Positions 44,059 through 53,952 of a stretch of 64,000 nt of DNA are shown here, one piece after another. The DNA lies in the NCBI GenBank assembly GCA_963836665.1, contig CAWIKL010000002.1, positions 372,001 through 436,000 on the forward strand, given 5' to 3'. This stretch comes from JAICSD01 sp963836665 (GTDB taxonomy: Bacteria > Acidobacteriota > Vicinamibacteria > Vicinamibacterales > 2-12-FULL-66-21). A model generated the notes under the pieces. The model had not been told where the DNA came from. It did no database searches and was given only the letters and a program-made list of their open reading frames with translations. The position numbers were made by a program, and so were the translations under genes. Numbering within the stretch: the first letter of the stretch is position 1; each line of letters starts with the position of its first letter.

Positions 44059-44754
44059 CTACATCAGCTCGCGGATGCGGATATTCCGCAGCTTCAGCGT
44101 GCCCGGATGATCGCCCTGGATGCCGAGGTAGCCCTTCGGCGCCTTGGCAAAATTCGGATACTTCGTCGGGCTGAACTTGCTCGCCTTGATGGCGGCGTCC
44201 CACTCGGGGCTGCCCACGTCGTACGACGCGATCTTCTTACCGTTGAGCCAGTGTTCGACGTGTGTGCCCTTCGCGACGATGCGCGTCTGGTTCCACTCGC
44301 CAGCCGGTTTGACGACACCCTTGGGCGGGGCGATCAGGTCGTAGACCGATCCCGCCAGATGGTTGTCCTTCTTGTTGTCGGCGGCGTTGACGTCGTCGAG
44401 CAGCTGGTACTCGGGCGCGCTCCAGTAGATCTGATCAAACTCGTCGGTACCGCGATAGAACACGCCGCTGTTGCTCGCGTTGCCGATGTTCCACTCGAGC
44501 TCGAGCTCGAAATCACCGAACTGTTCGCGGGAGGCGACGTCGTTGGCGTGGCCGTCCTTCTGCAGGATGCCGTCGACGATCTCCCAGCAGTCCTTCGCGC
44601 CAGGGGTCTCGCACATCTTCGGCGCCCGGTCGGTCTTGAAGACGCGCCACGCGTCCATGGTCTTGCCGTCGAAGAGCGATTTCCATGGACCGGCTTTCGG
44701 CGCCGGGGTCTGCAGCACGAGCGCGGCGAGGATGAGCGCGACGATCTGGGTCAT
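44059..44754 (-). CDS. DUF1080 (3-keto-disaccharide hydrolase-type) secreted protein
   Basis: 231 residues. A signal peptide (MTQIVALILAALVLQTPAP) is followed by a concanavalin-like sandwich with family motifs WKSLFDGKTMDAWRV, DFELELEWNIGNASNSGVFYRG, PEYQLLDD and GYLGIQGDHPGTLKLRNIRIREL. Proteins of this family have been reported to hydrolyse 3-keto-glycosides. It is divergent from the Gfo/Idh oxidoreductase (44 bp between starts), and together they suggest an oxidise-then-cleave glycoside route. Confidence 0.88.
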   Translation of the reverse strand: MTQIVALILAALVLQTPAPKAGPWKSLFDGKTMDAWRVFKTDRAPKMCETPGAKDCWEIVDGILQKDGHANDVASREQFGDFELELEWNIGNASNSGVFYRGTDEFDQIYWSAPEYQLLDDVNAADNKKDNHLAGSVYDLIAPPKGVVKPAGEWNQTRIVAKGTHVEHWLNGKKIASYDVGSPEWDAAIKASKFSPTKYPNFAKAPKGYLGIQGDHPGTLKLRNIRIRELM

Positions 44755-44798
44755 GCCCGGAAGGTATATCATGACATCCGTTTTCGGAAGGGGGACTC

Positions 44799-46382
44799 AT
44801 GGACGACAAGTCGAAGGGCGTTTCGCGGCGGCAGTTCATCGAAACTGCCGCGCTCACCGGCGCGTCGATCGCCATCGTGCCTCGGCACGTGCTCGGACGC
44901 GGCTACACGCCGCCGTCCGATCTGCTCAACATCGCCAGCGTCGGCATCGGCGGCATGGGCCACACCAACCTGGCCAACGTCGCCACGCAGAACATCGTCG
45001 CCATCTGCGACGTCGACTGGGATTACGCCGGCAAGTCGATCGAACGCTTCTCGCGGGAACTCGAGCAGCGCAAGAATCCACCGCCGCCGCGCCAGGCGCA
45101 GGCCCCGAACACCGACCCGGCACGGCAGGGACAAACGGCCGAAGGTTATCAGCACCTGGTCGATCAGCTGCCCAAGGTAAAGCACTACACCGACTACCGC
45201 GAGATGCTGGCGCAGCAGAAAGACATCGACGCGGTGATCGTCGCCACGCCGGACCACATGCACGCCTCGATTGCATCGGCGGCGATGGATCTCGGCAAGC
45301 ACGTCTACGTGCAGAAGCCGCTGTGCTGGTCGGTCGAGGAAGCACGGCTCCTGGCCGCGAAGGCGAAGAACAATCCAAAGATCGCCACGCAGATGGGCAA
45401 TCAAGGTCACTCCCATGCCGAGGGCCGGATGACGGTCGAGTACATCCAGCAGGGCGCCATCGGCGACGTCCACGAAGTGCACGTGTGGACGAACCGTCCG
45501 CTCGGCTACTGGCCACAGGGACTGCCGCGACCGAACGCCGCCGCGACACAAACGAAAGACGGCCTGCCACTGGCGTGGAACGGACCGGGCGTCGAAAAGC
45601 GCCTCGCCGCGGCGATGGCGGGAAACTATCCGGTCCCCGACACGCTGAAGTGGGATCTTTTCCTCGGCGTCGCGCCCGTCGTCGAGTATCACCCGGTGTA
45701 TCACCCGTTCAACTGGCGCGGATGGGTGGACTGGGGTCAGGGAGCGCTCGGCGACATGGGCGCGCACCTGATTGACTTTCCGTTCTGGTCGCTCGATCTC
45801 GATATGCCGACCACCGTCGAGACCATCTCGACGCCGTTCAACGACGTCTGCTACCCAAACGCAACGACGACGTACTACGAGTTCGCGGCGCGTGGTAACA
45901 AGCCCGCGGTGAAACTGACGTGGTACGACGGCGGCCTGCTACCGCCACGGCCGGTCGAGTTCAGCGAGGAGCTGGTCGAGAGAAACGGCCATAAGGTCTA
46001 CAAAGAAACCGTCAACCCCGACGGCGGCGTCATGTTCATCGGGAGCAAGGGCAAGCTGATGCACGAGACCTACGGCTACAAACCGCAGCTGCTGCCCCAC
46101 TCACTGCACGATTCCTACGGCAAGCCGAAGGAGACGCTGGTGCGGATCCAGACGTCGCACGAGATGAACTGGGTCGAAGCGGCGAAGGGCAACGGGCAGA
46201 CCTCGAGCCCCTTCTCCTACGCAGCCCGGCTAGTCGAAGTCATGCTGCTCGGCGTCGTCTCGCTGCGCGCGCGGACGAAGATCTACTACGACGCGGAGAA
46301 CATGCGCATCACCAACTCTGAGTACGCCAATCAGTTCCTGAGGCGCGAGTACCGGAACGGCTGGAAGCTGGCGACGGCGTAG
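44799..46382 (+). CDS. Gfo/Idh/MocA family oxidoreductase, Tat-exported
   Basis: 527 residues. A twin-arginine signal (VSRRQFIETAALTGASIAIVP) precedes a Rossmann fold (NIASVGIGGMGHTNLANV, then VAICDVD) and the family's DAVIVATPDHMHASIASAAMDLGKHVYVQKPLCWSVEEA, with the catalytic Lys in QKP. The C-terminal domain binds substrate (WRGWVDWGQGALGDMGAHLIDFPFWSLDL). It is longer than cytosolic members, as is usual for exported acidobacterial/planctomycete forms, which likely hold their NAD(P) tightly. It may act as a glycoside 3-dehydrogenase together with the neighbouring DUF1080 protein. It ends in an intrinsic terminator. Confidence 0.9.
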   Translation: MDDKSKGVSRRQFIETAALTGASIAIVPRHVLGRGYTPPSDLLNIASVGIGGMGHTNLANVATQNIVAICDVDWDYAGKSIERFSRELEQRKNPPPPRQAQAPNTDPARQGQTAEGYQHLVDQLPKVKHYTDYREMLAQQKDIDAVIVATPDHMHASIASAAMDLGKHVYVQKPLCWSVEEARLLAAKAKNNPKIATQMGNQGHSHAEGRMTVEYIQQGAIGDVHEVHVWTNRPLGYWPQGLPRPNAAATQTKDGLPLAWNGPGVEKRLAAAMAGNYPVPDTLKWDLFLGVAPVVEYHPVYHPFNWRGWVDWGQGALGDMGAHLIDFPFWSLDLDMPTTVETISTPFNDVCYPNATTTYYEFAARGNKPAVKLTWYDGGLLPPRPVEFSEELVERNGHKVYKETVNPDGGVMFIGSKGKLMHETYGYKPQLLPHSLHDSYGKPKETLVRIQTSHEMNWVEAAKGNGQTSSPFSYAARLVEVMLLGVVSLRARTKIYYDAENMRITNSEYANQFLRREYRNGWKLATA

Positions 46383-46405
46383 GGCGAGGGGCGAGAAGCG
46401 GGACC

Positions 46406-46440
46406 AAGGGAGTGGCCGAACCGCCACTCCCTTTTGTTGT
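46406..46440 (+). terminator. Intrinsic terminator after the Gfo/Idh gene
   Basis: Perfect 11-bp stem AAGGGAGTGGC / GCCACTCCCTT with a 6-base loop, followed by a T-rich tail (TTGTTGT). It is nested inside a longer inverted repeat, CGAGGGGCGAG (46385-46395) and CTCGCCCCTCG (46450-46460). Confidence 0.8.
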
Positions 46441-46504
46441 ACATCGCTCCTCGCCCCTCGACCTGCCACACTTCTGACTCGCTTTTTTCTGGCAAGATGG
46501 TGCT

Positions 46505-48187
46505 GTGATCCTGCTCGCGGCGGCTCTTGCCGTGACCCTGGCGGAAGCTGACGCCGCCAGCGTACGAATCGGTACGACCGTCACCGACCGGCAAGGGCGA
46601 CCGGTCTCGGGATTGACTGCCAAAGACTTCGAGCTGCGTGTTGACGGCGTCGTCCAGAAGATCGACGCGGTCGAGGCGCGAAAGCCTGAGAAGCGGCGGC
46701 TCGCCATCCTCCTCGACGAGTTCCACGTCGATCCCGGCGACACGGCGCGGGTCCGTGCGGCGCTGCTCCAGTTCGTTGACGGCCGGCTGCGCGACGGCGA
46801 CCTCGCGCTGATCCTCAAGCCGATGGATCCGTTGACGGCCATCCGCCTGACGTCGGATCGCGACGAGTTGCGCCGCCTGATCGGCGGTTTCGAGGGACGC
46901 AAGGGCATCTATGATCCGCGCACGCCACTCGAAGCGGAAACATTAGGCACGGCGCCGGCGCTCGTCGAGGCCGGCCGTGCCCAGGTCGTGCTCTCGGCGC
47001 TCCGCGCGCTGACGGGACAGCTCGGGCAGCTCGGCTCTGTCGCTGGCCGATCCGCAATTCTCTTCGTGAGCGAAGGGTTTGCCACGCAAGCCAGGCGTTC
47101 GACCTCGCGCGGCCTGCCCGACACCGGCATCGTCGAGCGCTTCGCCAACCGCTACGACGTTCCCATCTATGCGATCGACCCACGGGGGGCCGCGCCCGAC
47201 GACGACGTGGGCGCCGCGATGCTGGCCAGGCTCGTCTCGGAGACGGGCGGCACGCTCGCCCATGGGCAGGATCTCGCCGCCAGCGTGCAGCGAGCCGCCG
47301 CCGAGCTCGATGGGGGCTACACGGTCGTCTACACGTCGCCGCACGGCAACGACGGCCGCTATCACCCGGTCCAGGTGACCGTGTCGCGCCGCGAGGCGGA
47401 CGCGCGTACCCGCGCCGGCTACATCTCGCTCCCGTCGGACGCGACCCGCCGCGAGTTGATGGCGCTGCTCGACGACAAGCCCCGAACTCCGCCGCGCCCG
47501 TTACGGCATAGTCCCCTCGTCAACATCTGGTCGGGGGTAACGCGTATGGACGCCGGCGAGGCGCGCATTGCCGTCGCCTGGGAACCGGCGTCGCACGCGA
47601 CCGCCGCCACCCCCGCGCGCGTCGCGTTGAAGGCGACCACGCCGGAGGGCAAGTTGCTCTTCGAAGGGATCCTCTCAGCGGCGCGCAGCGGCGACGACGG
47701 GCCGTCGGCGCGGGCCGAGTTCCCCGCTCCGCCTGGGCGCGTGCAGCTCGACATGACGGTGCTCGGTGTCACCGGGCAAAGGCTCGACACCGACATTCGC
47801 GATCTCGAGGTGCCGGTCCAGAAGGATGCGACACCGCTGCTGCTCCCGCCGGTCATGATCTCGGTGCAGTCGGCGCGCGAGTTCCGCGATATGGCGGGTA
47901 ACGCCGACGCGCCGCCTGTCCCCACGCGCGAATTCCGCCGCACCGAACGCGTGCTCATCCGGGTGCCCGCCTACTCGGCGGGCGCGCCACTGCCCGTCAC
48001 GGCGCGACTGCTCAACAGGGTCGGCCAGGTAATGAGCGATCTCACTGTGCTGCCGGGCGATCCGGCCGTTACACAGTTCGATCTTCCGCTCGCGGCGCTC
48101 GCGCCGGGCGACTACTTCCTGCAGTTCACCGTGCAGGGCCCCTCGGGTCCCGTTTCTCAGCGCGTCGCCTTCAAGATCACCGGGTAG
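46505..48187 (+). CDS. VWFA-related acidobacterial domain protein (second copy)
   Basis: 560 residues starting at GTG with a short hydrophobic leader (MILLAAALAVTLAEADA). It has the family beta domain (VRIGTTVTDRQGRPVSGLTAKDFELRVDG) and then a VWA fold beginning RRLAILLDEFHVDPGD. The first metal motif is again degenerate. Later motifs include IYAIDPRGAAP and a C-terminal beta region ending DYFLQFTVQGPSGPVSQRVAFKITG. It stands alone between the Gfo/Idh terminator and a convergent ADOP permease. Its role is unknown, probably envelope-associated. Confidence 0.85.
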   Translation: MILLAAALAVTLAEADAASVRIGTTVTDRQGRPVSGLTAKDFELRVDGVVQKIDAVEARKPEKRRLAILLDEFHVDPGDTARVRAALLQFVDGRLRDGDLALILKPMDPLTAIRLTSDRDELRRLIGGFEGRKGIYDPRTPLEAETLGTAPALVEAGRAQVVLSALRALTGQLGQLGSVAGRSAILFVSEGFATQARRSTSRGLPDTGIVERFANRYDVPIYAIDPRGAAPDDDVGAAMLARLVSETGGTLAHGQDLAASVQRAAAELDGGYTVVYTSPHGNDGRYHPVQVTVSRREADARTRAGYISLPSDATRRELMALLDDKPRTPPRPLRHSPLVNIWSGVTRMDAGEARIAVAWEPASHATAATPARVALKATTPEGKLLFEGILSAARSGDDGPSARAEFPAPPGRVQLDMTVLGVTGQRLDTDIRDLEVPVQKDATPLLLPPVMISVQSAREFRDMAGNADAPPVPTREFRRTERVLIRVPAYSAGAPLPVTARLLNRVGQVMSDLTVLPGDPAVTQFDLPLAALAPGDYFLQFTVQGPSGPVSQRVAFKITG

Positions 48188-48199
48188 CGCGTCGGGTCG

Positions 48200-50584
48200 T
48201 CAATCGTTCCTCAGGACCACCGCCGGATCGACGCGCCCGGCCCATCGCGCTGGCAGGTAACATGCCGCCATCGACACCAGAAGCACGAGCGCCGCGTTGC
48301 CGAGGAACACGGCCGGGTCGGTTGGTTTGACGTCGTTGAGCATCGAACCCATCGTTCGCGTCAGCAGCGCGCCCGCGACGCCGCCGATCGCGATGCCGGC
48401 CGCGGCGGTGACGGCACCGCGCCAGACGATGAGACGGCGCACCGTGCGCGGATCCGCGCCGAGTGCGAGCCGGATGCCGTACTCACGGCGCTGGCGGCGG
48501 ACGTTGTAGGCCGTCACGCCATAGACGCCGACCATCGCGAGCAGGCCGGCCAGCCCGCCGAACAACCCGGACAGCGCCGAGAGCAGCCGCGGCTGGCCGA
48601 CCGAGGCGCTGACCACCTCCTCCATCGTCTGCACGCTCGTCACCGGCAGATTGGGATCAAGCGTCGACACGATGGCGCGCGCGCTCGGGATGAGCGATGC
48701 CGGGTCGACGCCCGACGCGCGCAGCACGACCGTCATCGCGCTCGGGGCCGACTGGTCCGTCGTGCGATAGAACTCGAACGGGCTGCGCGCCGCGAGCCCG
48801 AACGAGCGGATGTTTCCGACGACGCCGACGACGGTGTAGTACGCCGCGGCGTCGGAGCCCTGGCCGAAGCGGCGGCCGATCGGGTCTTCGCCGGGCCAGA
48901 ACTTATCGGCCATCGCCTGGTTGACGAGAACATTCTTCGTCGTCGCATCGCGCGCATCGAGCGCGCGGCCGCGCAGCACCGGGATGGCCAGCGCCTTCAG
49001 GTAGTCGCCGTGCAGGTAGCGGTACTCGACCAGCGGATTCTCATTCGCGCCCCAGGGGTTGCCACCTTCGCGCGTCATCTCGCCGTTGTTGCCGAATCGG
49101 TACATGGGTAGGTGGCTGGTCATCCCCGCGTACTGGACGCCGCCGAGCTGCGACAGCCGCTCGTCGAGGGCGCGATAGAGCAATTGCAGCGGAGCGTCCT
49201 GGCGGTAGCGCGGCCCCGACGGCGAGATATCGAACGCGATCACGTGATCGGTCGTGATGCCGGCGTCGCGGCGCTCGAGCAGGATCAGGTTCTTGGCCAT
49301 CAGCCCGGCGCCGGCGAGGAGCGCGAACGCGATGGCAACCTCGGCGATGACGAGACCGTTGCCAAAAGTGCCGCCGCCACTGCCGGTCCGCGTGTCCCCT
49401 TCGCGCAGCGCCGTGGTCAGCGTCGCCAGGCGCAGCCGCAGGAGCGGCGACAGGCCGCAGACGATCCCGACGACGATCGATAGCGCCCCCGTGAACGCCA
49501 GGACGCGGCCGTCGATCTGAACCGTCGCGGCGCGCGGCAGGCTGTTGCCGGCGAGCGCGACGAAGACGCGCACGATCCAGATCGCCAACAGTAGCCCCAG
49601 GGCGCCGCCCGCGGCCGCCAGCACCAGCGCCTCCGCCGTCAGCTGACGCGCAATTTGCCGCTCGCCGGCGCCGAGCGCGAGGCGCACCGCGATTTCGCGC
49701 CGCCGGGACAGGCCCGACGCCAGCAGCAGATTGGCCACGTTGGCGCACGCGATCAGCAGCACGCAGACGACCGCGCCCATCAGGACCTGCAGCGGCCCGC
49801 GCACGCCGGCGACGATCACCTCGCGGTACGAACGGACGTCGATACCGTGGTTGTGGCCGAACTCACGCGCCAGCGTCTGGCCGAGCGCCCGCATCTCGCG
49901 TTCCGCGCGATCGAGCGGCACACCCGGGCGCAGGCGGGCGTAGGTCGACAGGAAATGATTGCCGCGCGTCGACGGATCGAGCTTGCGCTGCAGGGGCACG
50001 AAGATGTCCGCGTTGCGATGGGTGAACGATTCCGGCATGACGCCGATCACCTCGTAGGGATCGCCGTCGAACACCAGCTTGCGTCCGAGGACGGACGGAT
50101 CGCCGTTGAAGCGGCGGCGCCAATATTTGTTGGAGAGGACGACGACCTTCGGACCTTCGAACTGATCTTCCTGCTCGGTGTACCAGCGGCCGTAGAGGGG
50201 ATCGACACGGAGAACGTCGTGCAGGCTCGCGGTCGTATACATGCCGGTCACCTGCTCGGGCGAGCCCATTCCGGTCATCACGAATGACGCGAACGTCGAG
50301 CCGCCGACGGCCGCGAACACCTGGTTGCGCGTCCTCCAGTCGATGTATTTCGGGTAGGAAGCCGGACAGGTCGCGCAGGCCGGCTGCGTGTCGTAGACCA
50401 TCACCAGTTCGTCCGGGTTCGGGTACGCCAGCGGCGCGAGCAACACGCCGCTGAAGATGCTGAACACCGACGTGGTCACGCCGATCCCCAGCGCAAAGGC
50501 GAGGATCGCCAGAATGGCCACCGACCTGGTCCGAATCGCGGTGCGACTCGCAAACCGCACGTCCTGCCACAGCCGTCCCATCAC
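48200..50584 (-). CDS. ADOP-type ABC permease (MacB/FtsX family)
   Basis: 794 residues without the N-terminal prefix. Helix 1 (VAILAILAFALGIGVTTSVFSIFSGVLL) leads into the first MacB periplasmic domain, then FtsX core 1 (IACANVANLLLASGLSRRREIAVRLALGAG), a second periplasmic domain and FtsX core 2 (NVRRQRREYGIRLALGADPRTVRRLIV). No ATPase gene is near. A divergent TonB receptor starts 274 bp away with a palindrome between them, so shared control is plausible. Confidence 0.92.
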   Translation of the reverse strand: MMGRLWQDVRFASRTAIRTRSVAILAILAFALGIGVTTSVFSIFSGVLLAPLAYPNPDELVMVYDTQPACATCPASYPKYIDWRTRNQVFAAVGGSTFASFVMTGMGSPEQVTGMYTTASLHDVLRVDPLYGRWYTEQEDQFEGPKVVVLSNKYWRRRFNGDPSVLGRKLVFDGDPYEVIGVMPESFTHRNADIFVPLQRKLDPSTRGNHFLSTYARLRPGVPLDRAEREMRALGQTLAREFGHNHGIDVRSYREVIVAGVRGPLQVLMGAVVCVLLIACANVANLLLASGLSRRREIAVRLALGAGERQIARQLTAEALVLAAAGGALGLLLAIWIVRVFVALAGNSLPRAATVQIDGRVLAFTGALSIVVGIVCGLSPLLRLRLATLTTALREGDTRTGSGGGTFGNGLVIAEVAIAFALLAGAGLMAKNLILLERRDAGITTDHVIAFDISPSGPRYRQDAPLQLLYRALDERLSQLGGVQYAGMTSHLPMYRFGNNGEMTREGGNPWGANENPLVEYRYLHGDYLKALAIPVLRGRALDARDATTKNVLVNQAMADKFWPGEDPIGRRFGQGSDAAAYYTVVGVVGNIRSFGLAARSPFEFYRTTDQSAPSAMTVVLRASGVDPASLIPSARAIVSTLDPNLPVTSVQTMEEVVSASVGQPRLLSALSGLFGGLAGLLAMVGVYGVTAYNVRRQRREYGIRLALGADPRTVRRLIVWRGAVTAAAGIAIGGVAGALLTRTMGSMLNDVKPTDPAVFLGNAALVLLVSMAACYLPARWAGRVDPAVVLRND

Positions 50585-50640
50585 CCCTCCCGTTCGAGAT
50601 GGTTAGACGGGAAAAGATCGATTCGGGTGGCCTGAGGTCA

Positions 50641-50656
50641 ATTCAACCCGTTGAAT
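50641..50656. promoter_or_regulatory. Candidate operator palindrome ATTCAACCCGTTGAAT
   Basis: Two perfect 7-bp arms (ATTCAAC / GTTGAAT) around a 2-base centre, 57 bp upstream of the ADOP permease and 203 bp upstream of the TonB receptor. The form resembles LacI-type operators. No regulator gene is adjacent. Confidence 0.4.
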
Positions 50657-50858
50657 AGAGGCCGCCTTCCGATTGGATCGCGTGTTCGTCCCTCACCATC
50701 TCGATCCCAGGTCTCGTCACTCGCCGCGTCACTGGTCAGCCCGCAGATACGAGTCGCACCATCGCACTGTCGCTCGTCCCACGCGCGCAGCGGGCGCGAT
50801 AGCGCAGGCGCACTGGACCGTCCCTTGCTCAGGGCGCTCAGCACAAGGAGACAACCGC

Positions 50859-53822
50859 ATGATCAGGAACACATGCCGGATGGTGTTCGCCACGCTGCTC
50901 CTCGCCGCTGGAGCCGCGACAGCATCGGCACAACAAACGACCGGGACGATCGGGGGCCGCGTCCTCGACGAGCAGAAGGCGGCCGTGCCGGGAGTGACGG
51001 TCACGGTGAAGAGCGCCTCGACCGGGCTGACCCGCGTCGAGGTCAGCGATAGTGAAGGCCTCTACCGCATCACCGGACTCCCGGTCGGCAGCTACGCGCT
51101 GAGGGTCGAGATGTCTGGCTTCCAGTCGCAGACGCGCACCGCGCAGGTGAGCGTCTCGGAGACGCTCACCGCGGACTTCGATCTGCACATCGCCAGCATG
51201 GCCGAGAACGTGACCGTCACGGCGCAATCGCCGCTGGTCGACACCACGTCCTCGGCCGTCGGCGGCGTCGTCGACACGCGCCGCGTCGAGAACCTGCCGT
51301 TGAACGGACGGCAGTTCGCCAACCTCGCCGTGACGGTGCCGGGCGTCGGCCTCGGCTTCCACGCCGATCCGACCAAGAGTACGCAGTACTCGCCGCAGAT
51401 CAACGGCGGCAACGGGCGCAACATCAACTACCAGATCGACGGAGGCGACAACAACGACGACACCGTCGGCGGCCTGCTGCAGCTCTTCCCGCTCGAGGCG
51501 ATCCAGGAGTTCAACTTCCTGACGTCCCGCTACAAGGCGGAGTACGGCCGCAGCAACGGCGGCGTCATGAATATCGTCACCAAGAGTGGCACCAACCAGT
51601 ACCAGGGCAGCTTCTTCGAGCTGTTCCGCGATAAGTCGATGAACGCCCAGACCGAGACCGAGCGCCGCTCCGACATCGACAAGCAGGACTACCGCCGCAA
51701 CCAGTTCGGTGGCAGCGTCGGCGGCCCGATCCTGCGCGACCGCGCCCACTTCTTCTTCGCGGCGGAGCGCACGAACCAGGACACGACGCAGGCCGTGACG
51801 ACCAAGGGCCTATTCCCAACGCAGGACGGCGTCTTTCCGACGCCGTACCGCGAGACGCTCATCACCGGCAAGGCGACGGCGAATCTCACCCCGCGCCAAT
51901 ACTTGAGTGTCCGCTACGGGCGCAACCAGAACACGCAGCCCTACGGCGCGACCCCGCTCGCGACCCCCGACAACTGGGGCGACAGCGCGAACACGTTCAA
52001 CTCGGTCAACCTGAACCATAACGTGGCGCTCTCGGGATCGCGCTTCAACGAGTTCGTCTTTCAGTACGCGGACTTCGACAACCACATCGCGGCGCGGACG
52101 CAGAGCGCGTATCAATCGTTCCCCAACGGCGTGACCGTCGGCCAGAACATCAACTCGCCGCAGTCCACCGCGCAGAAGAAGTACCAGTTCCGCGACGACT
52201 TCTCGTGGCACGTCTCCGGCAAGGGGGGTCTCGGCCATGACCTCAAAGCGGGCGGCAACTTCATCAACGAGCCGCGCCTCTTCATCACCTTCAACACCGG
52301 CAAGGGCGTCATCCAGTACACACACCTGACCAACGACCTGAACGGGCCGGTCTCGAACGTGCAGCTGAACGACGGTGATTCCGCCGCGAACATTCCGCTC
52401 AAGCAGTACGCCGCCTACGTGCAGGACGACTGGCGCGCCAGTGATCGGCTGACCGTCAACCTCGGCGTCCGCTACGATTTGGTCAAAGGGCTGCAATTCG
52501 ATCAATCGAAAAACCCCAACTATGTGCTGGCGCAGCAACTCGGCGCCGCCGGCCGTTTCGCCAACGTCGTCGGCTACGAGGACTTCGGCCTGTCGCCGAA
52601 AGACGACACCAACAACGTCCAGCCGCGGCTCGGCGCGGTTTGGGACGTACGCGGCGATGCCAGGGATCTCGTGCGCGCCGGCTGGGGCATCTACACCGAC
52701 TTTGGCTATACCAACTCGAACGTTCTGTTCGCCGCCGCCGACGCCAGCGGATCGCGGTTCGGCACGGTGTTCAGCGCGACGGACACAAGCGGGCTGCGCA
52801 ATCCCGATGGCAGCCTGTATCAGGTTGGCCAGCCGCTGACCAACCTCGCGGCGCAGAACGAGGCGGGCTCGCTCCCGCTCTTTGGCCAGTGGGTCGATCC
52901 GCGGCTCGAGCAGCCCGAGACCTATCAGACCTCGCTCGGCTGGTCGCACCAGGTGTCGGGCAGCACCGTCGTGACTGCCGACTACGTCCACATCGACGGC
53001 CGTAACCTGAACGTGCGTCCGCGCCTCAATACCAAAGTTGACGGCGGCGCGCGCCGCTTCGCTGACATCGCGTTCAGCCCGAACTCCTCGGCGACGCGCG
53101 CGGCGATCAGCCGGGGCAGGTCGCAATACGACGGGCTCGTGCTCGGTATCCGCCGCCGGCTGACACGCGGCGTCGATTTCACGGGCTCCTATACCCTGTC
53201 CACCAGCACCAGCACGATCGGCACGGCGGGCGACGAGCTCGATACGCGCTACCTGCAGGACGCGACCAACCCGTTCGACGACCCGCGGATGCTCGGTCCG
53301 AACCGGCGCACCGACGCGCGGCACCGGGTGACGGCGAGCGCGACCCTGCAGCTGCCGTGGGCGTTCCGCGTCGCGCCGATCTTCCTCTACCGCTCGGCGC
53401 TCCCGGTCTACCTCGGCGAAGGGGTCGACCTGAACAACGACGGCGAGCTGAACGACCTGCCGCAGCGCGCCGTTGCCTTCACCGGCTTCGACGCGACCGG
53501 CGTCGCCACGTACAAGGACATCGGCGCCTGCACGACGATTAACTGCGGCCGCGGTGCGGCGTTCTCGCAGCTGAACCTGCGCGTCTCGCGGGCGTTCCAC
53601 CTCGGCGGGCACGCCAACGTCGAAGCCATCGCCGAAGTATTCAACCTGTTCAACGCGATCAACCCGAACAACTTCGAGAACACCATTTCGGGGGTCATTC
53701 AGACCGTACGGCTGGTCGGCGGCGTCGCCAACCCGAGCTACATGCAGCCGACACGCTTCGCCGGCGATTTCCAGCAGCCGGAACAACGGGTCGGGCAGAT
53801 TGGCTTCCGGTTCACGTTCTGA
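50859..53822 (+). CDS. TonB-dependent receptor with carboxypeptidase-regulatory-like domain
   Basis: 987 residues; AAGGAG eight bases before the ATG at 50859 and a signal peptide (MVFATLLLAAGAATASA) fix the start over the longer open frame. The N-terminal beta sandwich (GTIGGRVLDEQKAAVPGVTVTV..., ~28-115) is followed by the plug (VENLPLNGRQFANLA, INGGNGRNINYQIDGGDNND, FNFLTSRYKAEYGRSNGGVMNIVTKSG) and a long barrel ending in GQIGFRFTF, an outer-membrane insertion signal. It is intact, unlike the copy at 6826. The substrate is unknown; such Oar-like receptors import glycans, peptides or metal complexes. Confidence 0.92.
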   Translation: MIRNTCRMVFATLLLAAGAATASAQQTTGTIGGRVLDEQKAAVPGVTVTVKSASTGLTRVEVSDSEGLYRITGLPVGSYALRVEMSGFQSQTRTAQVSVSETLTADFDLHIASMAENVTVTAQSPLVDTTSSAVGGVVDTRRVENLPLNGRQFANLAVTVPGVGLGFHADPTKSTQYSPQINGGNGRNINYQIDGGDNNDDTVGGLLQLFPLEAIQEFNFLTSRYKAEYGRSNGGVMNIVTKSGTNQYQGSFFELFRDKSMNAQTETERRSDIDKQDYRRNQFGGSVGGPILRDRAHFFFAAERTNQDTTQAVTTKGLFPTQDGVFPTPYRETLITGKATANLTPRQYLSVRYGRNQNTQPYGATPLATPDNWGDSANTFNSVNLNHNVALSGSRFNEFVFQYADFDNHIAARTQSAYQSFPNGVTVGQNINSPQSTAQKKYQFRDDFSWHVSGKGGLGHDLKAGGNFINEPRLFITFNTGKGVIQYTHLTNDLNGPVSNVQLNDGDSAANIPLKQYAAYVQDDWRASDRLTVNLGVRYDLVKGLQFDQSKNPNYVLAQQLGAAGRFANVVGYEDFGLSPKDDTNNVQPRLGAVWDVRGDARDLVRAGWGIYTDFGYTNSNVLFAAADASGSRFGTVFSATDTSGLRNPDGSLYQVGQPLTNLAAQNEAGSLPLFGQWVDPRLEQPETYQTSLGWSHQVSGSTVVTADYVHIDGRNLNVRPRLNTKVDGGARRFADIAFSPNSSATRAAISRGRSQYDGLVLGIRRRLTRGVDFTGSYTLSTSTSTIGTAGDELDTRYLQDATNPFDDPRMLGPNRRTDARHRVTASATLQLPWAFRVAPIFLYRSALPVYLGEGVDLNNDGELNDLPQRAVAFTGFDATGVATYKDIGACTTINCGRGAAFSQLNLRVSRAFHLGGHANVEAIAEVFNLFNAINPNNFENTISGVIQTVRLVGGVANPSYMQPTRFAGDFQQPEQRVGQIGFRFTF

Positions 53823-53863
53823 CGATCGGGTGAACCGGGATCAATTCCTCATTCCCGCGCCCA

Positions 53864-53900
53864 ATTCCCAACTCCCATTCTTCAGGGGAGTTGGGAATTC
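53864..53900. terminator. Perfect 14-bp stem-loop between convergent genes
   Basis: AATTCCCAACTCCC pairs exactly with GGGAGTTGGGAATT across a 9-base loop, 42 bp after the TonB receptor stop and 53 bp before the end of the convergent DUF6265 gene. No T run follows on either strand, so it may be a repeat-derived hairpin that works as a bidirectional transcript end. Confidence 0.5.
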
Positions 53901-53952
53901 GGAACGCCGGAGCGCCGGGCGTTGCGGGCCGCGGTCGACGCGATCCGGCTGG

